A DNA stretch of 64,000 bases from Pohlia nutans. Lineage: Eukaryota > Streptophyta > Bryopsida > Bryales > Mniaceae. Below, piece by piece: positions 48,418 through 59,999 of this stretch. Where the stretch lies: contig CM040093.1 of the NCBI GenBank assembly GCA_022496805.1, positions 10,816,713-10,880,712 on the forward strand. Direction: 5' to 3'. A program made the position numbers and the translations under genes. How positions within the stretch are numbered: the first letter of the stretch is position 1; each line of letters starts with the position of its first letter. The notes below the pieces were generated by a model. It was not told the origin of the DNA, did not search any database, and worked only from the letters and a program-made list of their open reading frames with translations.

Positions 48418-48878
48418 GGCCCTCTTTACACTACAGGCGAGAAGCCATGGAGAAAACCTCACAAGGGCCATGGCTCATCCTTGAGAAACCAACCTTTGAA
48501 CTTGACAGCCTTTGGATATAGTGTAAAGTGAGAAGGGGGCACAAAATAAAGTGCTAATTTTTTTAAATAAAGTTCTTACATATTTCTTAAAAAATAAAAA
48601 ATGATTTGTTGTGAGAATTCTGGCCAAACAGCCCCGGATTTTGCGTTAGATCCACCTCTTGAGGTGGGCTTGACGCAAAATCCGGGGGCCTTGAAAAATG
48701 TGCACTTTTGTTGCCACGAAGGACAAAAGTGTTGTCCATGTCATTTTCTCCTCCTTCCGTCCCTTGGACTGAAAATTTCGGGTGTAAAGTGACATTCTTT
48801 GGTCTTCTCGGTTTTTAGGCCTCCCATTGGCTGAAATTTCTCTCTTCACGGCTTCTCGCCTGTAGTGTAAAGAGGCCC
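48418..48878. mobile_element. 461-bp inverted-repeat element with 10-bp duplication and central hairpin
   Basis: Ends GGCCCTCTTTACACTACAGG and, inverted, GTAGTGTAAAGAGGCCC, continuing as GCGAGAAGCC. TAAGGGTTAA is present at 48408-48417 and 48879-48888, a 10-bp duplication that includes the right tip of MITE I, so it inserted after I. A 60-nt hairpin (48631-48690) with arms around GGATTTTGCGT lies inside. The duplication length suggests a Mutator-like element, while the TIR resembles the local Harbinger end; class is open. Confidence 0.85.
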
Positions 48879-48888
48879 TAAGGGTTAA

Positions 48889-49958
48889 CTCTAATCAGTC
48901 GTCGAAGAACCTATTGGGAAATGTTGAAAACTGCCAAAAACAACACCTTTGTCTTCAATTTCCAATCATGCACCACGTTTTCAAATTTCCTGGGAAAACC
49001 CACTGGTCCTCTCTCCAATATAGCCAAACATAAGCAGGTGCAACGAGCAGGAATATACTAATAATACGTGCTACAGAATATATGTATTATAATGCATGAC
49101 AGTTTTCATACATTTGAAAGACAAATCCTATTCGGCCGGATTCGCCCACAATTGCATTATTTTATTTTTATAGGAAGTGAGGAATTAGGATGATGATATT
49201 TGTGGGTGGGTTGTTTTTTTCTTGAACGTTATGGCCGCATGATGGACTTCAAAAGAGGGAGTGGTCCACGCGCGGAGTGCACAAAGAAAAAGATTTTGGG
49301 GCCCTTTTGCAACTAGAGTGAATGGAGAGTCCATTCCTTCAAAACCCCGCATCGTGCAATGGATGCAATGGAAGCATAACGTTCTTCATACCTTGTTGGA
49401 CCACACCCTTTACACTTGTAGCAGCATTGTAGAGAAACTACTAATAAAATAATTCAACTTTCCAACCCTCTTTGTTTGGCCCAACTAAAATTAGAGAAAA
49501 TTCTCTACGATTCCTCTGATTCCCTAACACATGCTTGAGATTGAGAGGTGAACAATAGGGGCTTGAAGAATGTTACGAACAAAGCAACAATAAACTCTAA
49601 ACGTGGACTTTGTTCTAAAGTAAGCGCACTTATTATCGTCACTAATTTTGATAAGGTATTGATTTGTGATTTTTAGTCATTGAATATATACTAGTGTGGC
49701 ACTATGCCATTGGCCCAAATGTTCCCCGTGTTCCCCGTATTTCCGTACATTCTTGTGTTTCCCGTACTTCCCGAGTGTTCCCAATGTTCCATGTACTTTT
49801 GTTTTTGTTTTTGCTTTATCCATAATTTAATTCAATTTATGGTGACAAGATTTGATTGAAAATCCATAACTTTCGTACCATGTGTCCAAAAGCTACAAAA
49901 CCCCTGCTTGGTTGTTGTTCTTTTCTCTTGCAATGGAATTTAACTGTTCTGTTTGTAC

Positions 49959-49997
<39 letters not shown>

Positions 49998-50579
49998 ACA
50001 AAACAACTTTGGTGCACCCCTACTCATCGAGAGCTTTCCTACAATGCCAACAACGACATCAAAAACCCTCATATTCCATTTTTCATAATTTAATTCAATT
50101 TATTACAACATATTCAATAAAAAAACCCATAACTTTCACACCATAGGTCCAAACGCGACGAAACTAACTCTGTGCACCCCTCCTTGTCGAGAGTTTTCAG
50201 ACGGTGCGAAGAACACAACCAAAGGACATATGGTTGGAAAGATATCAATGTAACAAAATAAAAACAAAAAGCAAAAAAACAAACAACCTATCTTAATGTA
50301 TGTGTGTATATATTAAGTGAAAATATACAAATTTGTGTCAAAAATCAGAAGATATTCGCATTTGAAGTGAGATTTAGTGAAGAACCAGTAAGTCAGAGTT
50401 GAGTCATTTGTAAATAAATGACTACAAGTGTTGAAAGGAAACAATGTTGGAAGGACTATAGAATGTCTATGTGTACTATTGGTTCTATAATTGAGATGTT
50501 TTAAACAACTTTGTCTCATTGTTCGCCCAGGGGTGCACTCTATTATGTGTGTAAGGAATCATGTGAGTGCACAAGAGGC
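48889..50579. other. Intergenic with tandem duplication and poly(A)
   Basis: A ~265-bp unit (about 49819-50085) is repeated partly at 50086-50235, sharing AATTTAATTCAATTTAT, 'CATAACTTTC' and 'TGCACCCCTCCT'. A run of ~34 A lies at 49960-49994. A GTTCCC-rich stretch lies at about 49715-49795. No gene recognised. Confidence 0.5.
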
Positions 50580-51226
50580 ATAACATTCAGTAGCCTTTGA
50601 GGCTGTTGCCCTCCCCTGGATGGAATGATGTGGAATATCCCACATCATTTCATCCTCCCAATGAAATGATGTGGGATATTCCACATTCCATCAGTAGCTA
50701 TGGGGGCACGTGGCATTAAACAAGAGCAACTAACTAGGAGTTGGTTAAATGGCATGTCATAATTTACTATAGACTACAATATCTTGTTAAAACAATAATT
50801 GTTTAATTCAGAAAGCAACTCCAGGCTCATTACTAGCAACCTTGATTTAAATGGCATGCCGGTATTTAACTTATCTTAATTCATGCATGAGGAACCTGCA
50901 TTGGTTTTAATATTAACTAGCATTAGTAGGAACTAGTGAGGAACCTGCATTGGTTTTAATATTAACTAGCATTAGTAGGAACTAGTGAGGAACGTGCATT
51001 GGTTCTAATATTATGGGTAACATACATAATAAAATCAATGGGCCACCTTTTTACATGTACATCCACTATAGTTAATTATTTGCCTTGTTCTTTGTTCCAA
51101 CGAACTGAAGAAAAGCTCATCAAGTGGTCATGTGGGCCAAAGTGGCCACTGAGAAAGGGAGATGAAGTTGGATGAATCCAAACACAAAATCAAAAGGCAG
51201 CCTCAACAAAGGTTACTGAATGTTAT
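50580..51226. mobile_element. Hairpin MITE family H, copy 2
   Basis: Ends ATAACATTCAGTAGCCTTTG and CAAAGGTTACTGAATGTTAT. The foldback at about 50622-50692 has arms of ~33 bp (GGAATGATGTGGAATATCCC and its complement) around a short CTCCCA loop. A 49-bp tandem repeat (about 50888-51010) lies inside, which partly explains the greater length compared with copy 1. Confidence 0.82.
50888..51010. repeat. 49-bp tandem repeat, ~2.5 copies
   Basis: Unit starting GTGAGGAACCTGCATTGG and ending TTAGTAGGAACTA, copies nearly identical. Confidence 0.88.
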
Positions 51227-53172
51227 AGGGAGATTAATTTGAACACTATCGTACTATGTATACATACAAAAAGCATATTTAGGGCTAAAAATAGGGTTGT
51301 ATATTTACATTATTCATATATACATGAAAAAGTATAAGAATATTCTAACCGTGCACGGGATATTTTACAGGGAATCATGAACGCACATGATTCTAAAAGT
51401 TTAATAAAGTATGCAGCCCTGGGATTGTTTGGGGTGAAATTTTAGGTATTGACATTAAAAAATGTTGTTGATCTTTGGTGCACTTACCTTGCAACTAAAT
51501 CATGACTATAACTGTTACAAGAATAAATTTGACAATAATTTTTTTTTCCCTTCGAAGAAAGGTGCCAGAAGTCACGTAATTAGAATTTGAAACATTTGAA
51601 ACAAATTCTATGTTGTACCAAAAATTATTAAATTCCTACACAAATAAATGTTGGTTTATTTATGGTACAATGGTAATGTATAAGTTATATAATTTAGAGG
51701 AGGACTGTACATTTGGGAAGAAAAGATAATGATGGGCTCTTTACACTAATGACCAAGAACCAATATGTATAATCTTCAAAACCATGTCTCTTTTTTCCAA
51801 TAACATGTAGTATTGTATTGCACGGAGAATCTCTTGTCTTGGAATGTCGACTTTGGATACATTCAAACAAAATTGAATTAACTATTCATTTAGGGTACCT
51901 TGGAAAAAGAACACGTTCATTGATTGTAGAGCTTTCTTCTAAACTTCAGTACGAGGTTTTGGAAGTTTGAACAAAACTTCCAAAACTCTGAATCCACATC
52001 CATCCCAACCCAAAACAAAGACAGAGACCAAGATTCATGAAAAAAAACATTCGGTTTTAAACCCCCAAGAAGCTCAAATTGGGTCTCATGTTTTTTTTCA
52101 ATAATTTTTTGAGCAATTCCTGTATGGACTTCTATTTGTTCATATTTCTTTTCTTTTTGACCATAATATTCAATGTTCTTCACTAATTTTGGTACAACTA
52201 AATTTGGTCCCATCTTAACTATATTTTTCGCAATACAATTCATTAAAATTGTCATTTTAAAACCACGAGTCTTTGGTTCTTTAGAACATCTTCAATGCAA
52301 ACTATGTAACCCCCAATATTTTGGGTAAGAACATCCTAAAACAACATAGAGGGCAAGTAGACACATCACATTTGGAAAGCGTGTTGAGTGCTTCAAAATG
52401 TCATTTAAGACTAGATTTAGGTAGGTTCTTGTATTTGATTGCACATGTGATAGAACCTTGTTCCATATTGTAAATAAATTACAATTGTGATTTGGTACAT
52501 TGGCCCATAAGTGCCCAATCAACCATATTATGCTTGATTTTTGGTCAAACGTCCAAAAAATCAAGTGTTTTAGCTTTATTGTATTCGGTGTTTTTAATGG
52601 ATGTTTAAGTTAACTTGTGATACATCTTCTGACCGTTGGGATTGGAGAATAGACTTCATTTGAAGATTTTCCAATGTTGAGAAATTTGAATTTTGAGTGT
52701 CTAAAATACAAAGCGCTTTCTAAGGATGCTCCAATCACAAGTCTCTTTTAATTTCTTCACTTTCATTTTTTTACTGCTTGTAAATAATAACTTTTATCTA
52801 CCTTTAATATAATTTTTGATGTTAAATTTGACAACAATATATTTATTTTGAATTTTTATCTTGTTTACATAATAAAATTTGTAAATATTCAAAATATCTT
52901 CCAATCATGTTGAAATTTTTGTCATACCTTCATAATTTTTTTGGCCTACCACGTCGACTCTTTCAGAAGTTACAACCAATTATAAAAGCGACACATGGTA
53001 AATTCATGAAATTTTGAACTAATTTGTGTCGGAACTGCTATAAACCTACGGTAATATATCTTGCAAATTTACTATACCAGAGAGCATGTACATGTGTTGC
53101 CATAAAATATTTCATCCAAAATATTCCATATAAAGGATGGATAGAAGCGTAGGGTGAGCAAGCTCTCATGGG
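51227..53172. other. Intergenic with one decayed MITE
   Basis: A diverged copy of the GGACCAAGGATTC family spans about 52050-52285 in reverse orientation (landmark 'TTCACTAATTTTGGTACAACTAA'). No gene recognised. Confidence 0.45.
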
Positions 53173-53176
53173 TTAA

Positions 53177-53708
53177 TCCTTTAGTGCGCCAGCGTCCATA
53201 TATTAGACGACGAACAGATTAAAGCTGTTCAAACTTCATCCAGATTGGACATTTTTCATCTACCAAAATTATCCTTGGTTCTTGAGCAAGTTGACTATCC
53301 TTTCAACAGTCTGGATCTTCAAAATAAGTTATTATGATTTTTAGAAAAATAACACAATCGGTTTATGTTAAGTTTCATTCTTAGTTCAAAAAGTGAGACC
53401 TCAAACATGATTTTCCAGAATAAATACAATCAGATAATGGAAACTATACCATCTCGTAGTGCATGTTATTCCAATTTCATTACAAAATTTTGAAACTTTT
53501 TTGTGTTAATTTGGGATTTTTAATTGAATTTCAAGAGAAAACCTTCAAAAATTATAAATAAATAATAATATGATAAATCCAACCGTACAGATGTGATCTT
53601 CACATTGATACTTACTACTTCGCTTTGTACATCAACTCCATTTTTGGTTTTCATCAAACATTTCATGACGCTTCTTTGAAAAAAGTGTTGAATCGGGACA
53701 TTAAAAGG
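53177..53708. mobile_element. TTAA-flanked MITE J
   Basis: 532 bp with TTAA at 53173-53176 and 53709-53712. Ends TCCTTTAGTGCGCC and GGGACATTAAAAGG. Near-palindrome CGTCCATATATTAGACG at the left. It matches K (58091-58630) in inverted orientation along its length. Confidence 0.85.
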
Positions 53709-54099
53709 TTAAAGTGTGATAGAAAACCCTAATCCGGGGTGCCAAAAACCAAATCCCCAAAAAATAATTGCTTTGATCAGAAGGGAGTGTGGCGAAACCG
53801 ACCAATGGTACGGTATTCTGGGAGGGAGGAGAGGAGACTGAGGGCCAGAAAGGGGGAACGTTCAAACTTCAAAGGAAAGGCAGGGAGCTGATAACGAGGA
53901 GACTGAGGAGGCCACAAGGGGCCCCCTATGCTGGCTAACAATAGAGGGTAAGGAGCGAAGGTGGGACAGAGGGCACACATGCATTGGGTGGGGGACCAAC
54001 AAAGAACCGCGACTGGATCCCCGGGACTGGGGGCGACCTGCAAATATGCATATCATAACTAGAATACCCATCATCATGCTGCCCTATTAATACCCTTTT

Positions 54100-54560
54100 C
54101 TAAGGATAAAAAGGGGCCCATAATCTTTTAAAGGCGCCCCACAAGGCCATCATATTATAATAGGATAAAAAAAGGAGCCCATAATATTGTAAAAGAGGGC
54201 CTAGGATAAAAAAAGGAGCCCATAATATTGTAAAAGAGGGCCTAGACCATAATATTGTAAAAGAGGGCCTAGACCATAATATTATAATAGGATAGAAAGG
54301 GGCTCCATAATCTTTTGAAGGCACCCCACAAGGTCGTTATATTATAATAGGATTTAAAAAGGAGCCCGTGATATTATAAAAGATGGCCCTATGTCATAAT
54401 ATTACAGTAGGATAGAAAGGGGCCCCATAATCTTTTAAAGACGCCCCACAAGGCCATCATATTATAATAGGATTACGAAAAGGGCCCATAATATTATTAA
54501 AGAGGGACTAGGCCATAATATTATACTAGGATAGAAAGGGGCCATAGTATTATAAAAGGG
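54100..54560. repeat. Complex tandem repeat rich in CCATAATATT
   Basis: Blocks such as AGGATAGAAAGGGGCCC, 'CATAATCTTTTAAAGGCGCCCCACAAGG' (split here for length) and 'TATAAAAGAGGGCCTAG' recur in varying order at 54100-54560, with 2-5 copies of each. It yields a false repetitive minus-strand frame. Confidence 0.8.
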
Positions 54561-54599
54561 GGTATAGGGAGAGAAGGGAGGGGAGTGCCGCGTAACTCA

Positions 54600-56970
54600 G
54601 GCACGGAGAGTCATCCCAAGCCAGTCGTCGGTAAACTTGATCTAGTCTGTCCAATTGACGAATGTGATCGTGCGGCCTATGGGATCCGAGCTCGCGTTTG
54701 GGCCACTCATGCCTTGAGGGAGGGGCTGAAAATTCAAAGGGCAAGCGGGTTGCGTTACATATGAAAAAAAGAACCTACTCCCTTCGATGACAGAACACGT
54801 TGGGGCTCAACGCTTCAAGTAGGAAAGCACCAAGGTTCATTGTTTTAAAATGACAAATGCATTCGATCATATTGTGAAAAATACATTTCAGATGGGGCCA
54901 AGTTTAATGTCACCGGAATTAGTGAAGAACATTGTATGTGTTGGACAAAAAAAAAAAAAATTGAACAAAAGGAATTTTATATAGAACCTATCCAAAATTG
55001 CTAAAAAAAACATGAGGCCAATTTGGGCTTTTTGGTCCTTTAGGGGTTAGTATATCATCAAAATACACAATTATTTATGATAAAGTGGATATATCATCAA
55101 AATTTATAGAACCATTCTTCTACCTTGAATTGGAGCAAGCATGGAATCAATTCAAGTATATGTCACGATGATAAGATTCGGTCATGGAATACCATGGAGA
55201 ACAAAAGACTATTTCAAGCGTTGAAGATGTAGATATTCAACAACCATTAGGTTTGTTTTAATACCTAAAGGACCCAAAAGCCCAAAAGCCCAAATTTGGC
55301 CTCATATTTGTTTTAAAAGTTTTGAGTATGACTCTTGTGAACTTCTTTTTATTCAAATTTGTTTGTTGTTTGACCAGCATATGCAATGTTTTTGACTGAT
55401 TCCGGTGATATTAAATTTAGTAGACCCCGTATGAAATATATTTTTCACAATATGATGAATTGGAATTGTCATTTCAAAACCATAGTTATACAAATTTTGA
55501 AAACGACAAGAACCTCAAAACAACCTCAAAACACATGCAATATACAACATTGATTCCGGTTCTATAAAATTTGATCTCATATGAATTACATTTTTTACAA
55601 CATGAACTAAATTTATCGTTTTAGAACCATGAATCCTTGGTCCTTTAGGGGTTAAAAGTATCATATAAATTAAAATTGTATATCATGTGTATAAATTATT
55701 GATGAGAATATGGACAAATCGTGTAGAGCAAGGGTTTCAAGCTTCAATGATGTAATAGAAGAATCAATGCTAAAACATACAAATAATGTAGAGCTACAAA
55801 GTAGTGGAAAAGTCTTAAAAGGCATGACATTCCCAAATGAGAATGTTCGGTTTAATTGACATGTTTTCTATACAACAATTTATTATTATATATTTTGATG
55901 ATGTATCCAATTTATCATAAGTAATTGTGTATTTTGATGATGTACTAACCCCTAAAGGACCAAAAAGCCCAAATTGGCCTCATGTTATTTTCTTGCAGTT
56001 TTGGGTAGCATTAGGAGAGATATGAGGCCTCAAGAAGGCCCCTACTTTGGATCAGGTGAATTCAGCTAGCCGGATTAAAATAATAATTCTTTTTTACAAA
56101 AACATAATATTTAAAAAACAATAACAATAAAAATTTACAGTCTTACATGGCAAACCGTTTGCCACGTTAGACTGCAAATTATTATTATTATTTTTTAATA
56201 TTATTTTTTGATTTTTTGATTTTTTTTGAGTGGTTGTTGTTAATTTACCGCTGATCAACAGTTTGACAAAGGGAAGGGGCCTTTTGAAGGCCCAAATTCT
56301 CTTCTAAATGGTTCTATATAAAATTCCTTTTGTTCAAATATATTTTTCTTTTGCCCAACACATACAATGTTCTTCACTAATTCCGGTGATATAAAACTTG
56401 GCCCCATCTGAAATGTATTTTTCACAATATAATCGAATGCATTTGTCATTTTAAGACAATGAACCTTTAGTGCTATGCTACTTGAAGCGTTGAGCCCCAA
56501 CGTATTCCATCATCGAAGGGAGTAGGTGTTTTTTTTCATGCGTGGCGCAACTTGCTCGCCCTTTGAATTTCCAGCCCCTCCCTCAAAGCATGATGGCCCA
56601 TTCACACCAAGAAGATCCAGCACATACGTTGCGTTCTTGGAATTCTGCAAGGTAAATTTCAAAAATAATATACAATTTCTTGCGGTGTCAGAGGCTTCTC
56701 TCTTCCTGCTTTTGGCAGACGCACATGTGTTGGTGGAGCGCAAATTTCTTGCGGCACCCAAAACGCGTTGGAACAGGCGCCATGTTAAAAAATATATATA
56801 TTACAGGAACACACTGTAGCTACCAAAAACGACTTGACGAACGCAAATTCTCTGCCGCACTCACGTTGGGTGAGTGGTGTGAATGGGCCATGGTGGGCCG
56901 ACCGCAAGCTCGGATCCCACAGGCCGCAAGATCGCATTGGTCAATTGGAGGGACGAGATGAAGTCTGCCG
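54600..56970. repeat. Large interrupted inverted repeat enclosing nested MITEs
   Basis: Left arm about 54600-54990 matches the right arm at about 56257-56612 plus 56880-56975 in reverse. Shared blocks include GTTGGGGCTCAACGCTTCAA, the 'CCCTTCGATGA' and 'GAGGGAGGGGCTG' stretches, and GGATCCGAGCTCG / CGAGCTTGCGGTC-like. The right arm is split by ~270 bp flanked by inverted GGCCCATTCACACC (56598, 56877). The spacer holds several GGACCAAGGATTC-family MITEs. Confidence 0.65.
54816..56485. mobile_element. Cluster of GGACCAAGGATTC-family MITEs (4 copies, one interrupted)
   Basis: Copies: about 54816-55046 (right end intact), 55262-55488 (reverse, right end eroded), about 55490-55651 (left end eroded; TTAA at 55652-55655) and 55949-56485. 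The last is split by another element at about 56027-56285 whose ends pair as AAGAAGGCCCC / GGGGCCTTTTG. All share the block CACCGGAATTAGTGAAGAAC or its complement. Confidence 0.7.
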
Positions 56971-57149
56971 GCGACTGGCCTGTGGCTCTCCGCGCCGGAG
57001 TAAGGTGGGAGGGGAGTGCATGCATGCCAAGAAATATAAAGGAGGCCGGGATATAGCTGAAGTGGGCACATCCTCACATGCCACTCATCAGGAGAGGGGG
57101 ATGGGGCCATGTGGGGGGGTAGGCACGACTTGGCTGCTGCAGGTTGGGC

Positions 57150-58086
57150 CCTAATAAGGACGGCCCACTAATGACAAAGGAGAACAACCAACAACTCTGA
57201 TGAATCCACTCTTGCTTCCAGACCCCATCCACTCATGATTTCTCATAATTACATCTGAAGAAGAATTTTGGTCCCTTTTGGACACTGGCATGCATGAGTT
57301 TGTGTTTTTTCCTCTCTCACACAATCACACCCCTTCCATGTGAGGATCAGGCCGGTGAATGCCGCTACAAGACACAAAATTTTAAGTCTCAAGAACCACT
57401 GATGGTCTAGTGTTGTCTGAAAACAAATTATTGGGTTTATCCAATTCGGTGAATCATGGGAAGCTCCCGGCTTTCCAGGAGTCTTTACCGATACATGGAA
57501 GGAGGTCCTTACTAACCCCTAAATGACATGAAGTTGCATTGTGGTCATGTATTTTTGCGTACAAGCAGGTGATTCTATATTGTTTCACTACATAAACATG
57601 TTTGAGATCATCCTTGCACTTCAAGAGTATATAGATTATTCTTCAATTTGGTCTCAATGGAACATTCTTCAAATTCAATTACTCTTTAATGAATAAACAT
57701 GGCTAATCGTAAATCTTCTAGATAACTCAATTGTTAATTCAAATTGTAAACTTAATGGCAACTTTATAATAACACATGGCATATCAACTCATGTGACTCT
57801 CACCACATGGAAGGAACATAACACTCTCAATGGAAGTGGGAACAACAAATGACAAATTCCTATCAATTCTATGTACTCATGTTAGTCCTATCTATTGTAT
57901 ATTAATACTCATGTCAGTCCTATCAGTCGATATTGCCATCAGTCTTACCGATCCTATTTCTCCTCACCTTTGAACAAACTGTAGTGAAGAACATCAATTC
58001 TCACTAGACACTAAATCACAATTCTAGTGTAGTCTTGTAATAATAATAATAACTATCAGTCAATCCAAAATTTCAAGTTTTCAATT
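57150..58086. other. Intergenic with one unmatched MITE end
   Basis: CTAACCCCTAAATGACATGAA at 57511 looks like a TTAA-family left end and is followed by a palindrome-like TGCATTGTGGTCATG. No right mate was found. No gene recognised. Confidence 0.45.
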
Positions 58087-58090
58087 TTAA

Positions 58091-58630
58091 CCCTTTAACG
58101 TCCCGATTCATCACTGATTTCAAAGATCCGTTATAAAATGTTTGATGAATACCAAAAATGGAGTTGATGTACAAAGCAAAGTTGTAAATGTCAATGTTTA
58201 GATCACATTTGTATGGTTGGATTTATCATATTTTTTAGTAATTCTTTCAAATTAATTTTTCAAGGTTTTCTTTTGAAATTCAATTAAAAATCCCAAAGTA
58301 ACACAAAAAAATTAAAAATTGTTGTAATGAATTTGAAATAACATGCACTACGAGATGGTATGCTTTCCATTATTTGATTCTACTTATTTTGGAAAATCAT
58401 GCTGAAGGTCTCACTTTTTGAACTAAGAATGAAACTTGACATCAACCACTGTTGTTATTTTTCAAAAAATCACAATATCTTATTTTGAAGATCCATACCG
58501 TACAAATGGTAGTCAACTAGCACAAGAACCAAGGAATTTTTGGATGGATGAAAAACTGTACAGGATGTAGTAAAGAGAAGGATTTCAATCTGTTCGTCGT
58601 CCATTATATGGACGCAGGCGCGTTAAAGGG
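58091..58630. mobile_element. TTAA-flanked MITE K (inverted relative of J)
   Basis: 540 bp with TTAA at 58087-58090 and 58631-58634. Ends CCCTTTAACGTCCCG and GGCGCGTTAAAGGG. The perfect palindrome CGTCCATTATATGGACG is at the right end, mirroring J. Confidence 0.87.
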
Positions 58631-59341
58631 TTAAATACATGAGGTGGAATGCCCCTTATATTTAAATAACCCAGAATTAAACGTTATTGTATCTAAAAGT
58701 AATGTTGGTTCAAAATTTGATAAATAGATTATTCTTCAATTTCAATCGTAAAATATAAACATGGCTAATCTGTGTATATGGATTATTCTTGAAACTCATT
58801 CTTTGATTTGGTTTACGATTGAATTAACTATTTTATGGTTTATTCTACAAATTGGAAAATTTAGCAAACTAATGAAATTTCTTATATTTCAAAAAATGAA
58901 CAAATTCAAAACACTTGAGGAAAAGACAAGGATGTGCATTTTTATTCCTAAGTCATGTGGACATAGGCCCAGTGGTAAATCGAATATACACTATATTCAA
59001 GCCGGTTCTCTTTGAGGGCCAAAGTTCTTCTTTTTCTTTTGCATTTTTAGGCATTTAAAAAAGAAACTCTCATTTTTGAAAATACGATGCAGGCTTGATT
59101 GTTTAAAAAATTGATCAAAACATTATGAAATGTCATATGTCATATGAACACCCTCAACTCCTTCACTTCTTCCACTAAGTGCAAAAGGCCATTTTTGTTA
59201 AGCTTTTTTTTCACTCAATTATATTTTCTGAAAACACATTGACATATTGTTATATATTTAATTTGGTTTTAATATTGTATTTTAATACATAAAAATATTT
59301 GATTGAATTTAAAAATTCCAGTGATGCTCTTCAGGTCGATG

Positions 59342-59960
59342 CCATGACGCACAAGACGGGTAAAAAGGATCCACGCAATGAAAAAGTGAAAAGACAAAAG
59401 TCCAAGACTAGGTAAAAAGGATCCACACAACAAAAAAAATGAAAGAACAAAACTACGAGATTGGGTAAAAAGAATCCACAGAATGAAAAAATGAAAGGAG
59501 AAAACTTTGAGACTGGGTAAAAAAGACCCCACATAACAAAACGTGAAATGAAAAAACTCTGAGACCGGGTAAACGAAATCCACGTTATACAAGTGAAAGG
59601 ACTAAACTCCAAGACCAGGTGAAAAGAACCCACGTAATAAAAAGTGAAAGGAGAAAACTCCGAGACTGGGTAAAAAGAATCCACATAGTAAAAAGTGAAA
59701 GGAGAAAACTCTGAGACCGGGTAAAAAGAAACCACATAATTGAAATTGAAAGAAGAAAACTCCGAGACTGGGTAAAAGGAACCCACATAATGAAAAATTA
59801 AAGGAGAAAACTCCAAGAGCCGGTAAGAAAAATCCACAAAATTAGCAGACCGGGTTAAAAGTATAGAAAAAGCGAAAGGAGAAAGCTTTTGTAGTGAAAG
59901 GAGAAAGCTTTTGTAGTGAAAGGAGAGAACAAGGAGACCGGGTAAAAGGGATCCACACAC
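59342..59960. repeat. 51-bp minisatellite, ~11 copies
   Basis: Units start about every 50-52 bp (for example 59511, 59563, 59613, 59663, 59715, 59766) at GACCGGGTAAAAAG and continue 'CCACATAATGAAAAGTGAAAGGAG' and 'AAAACTCCGA'. Because 51 is a multiple of three, the minus strand stays open with a 17-residue period (59331-60080). I read this as a repeat, not a gene. It ends about 1.2 kb before the DUF1635 start codon. Confidence 0.9.
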
Positions 59961-59999
59961 GGGAAAAGGAAAAGGCGAAAAGGCAAAAGGACAATATTT

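Noticed and set aside
54100..54324. Repetitive minus-strand frame (LWSRPSFTI repeats)
   Set aside because: Generated by the CCATAATATT-type tandem repeat.
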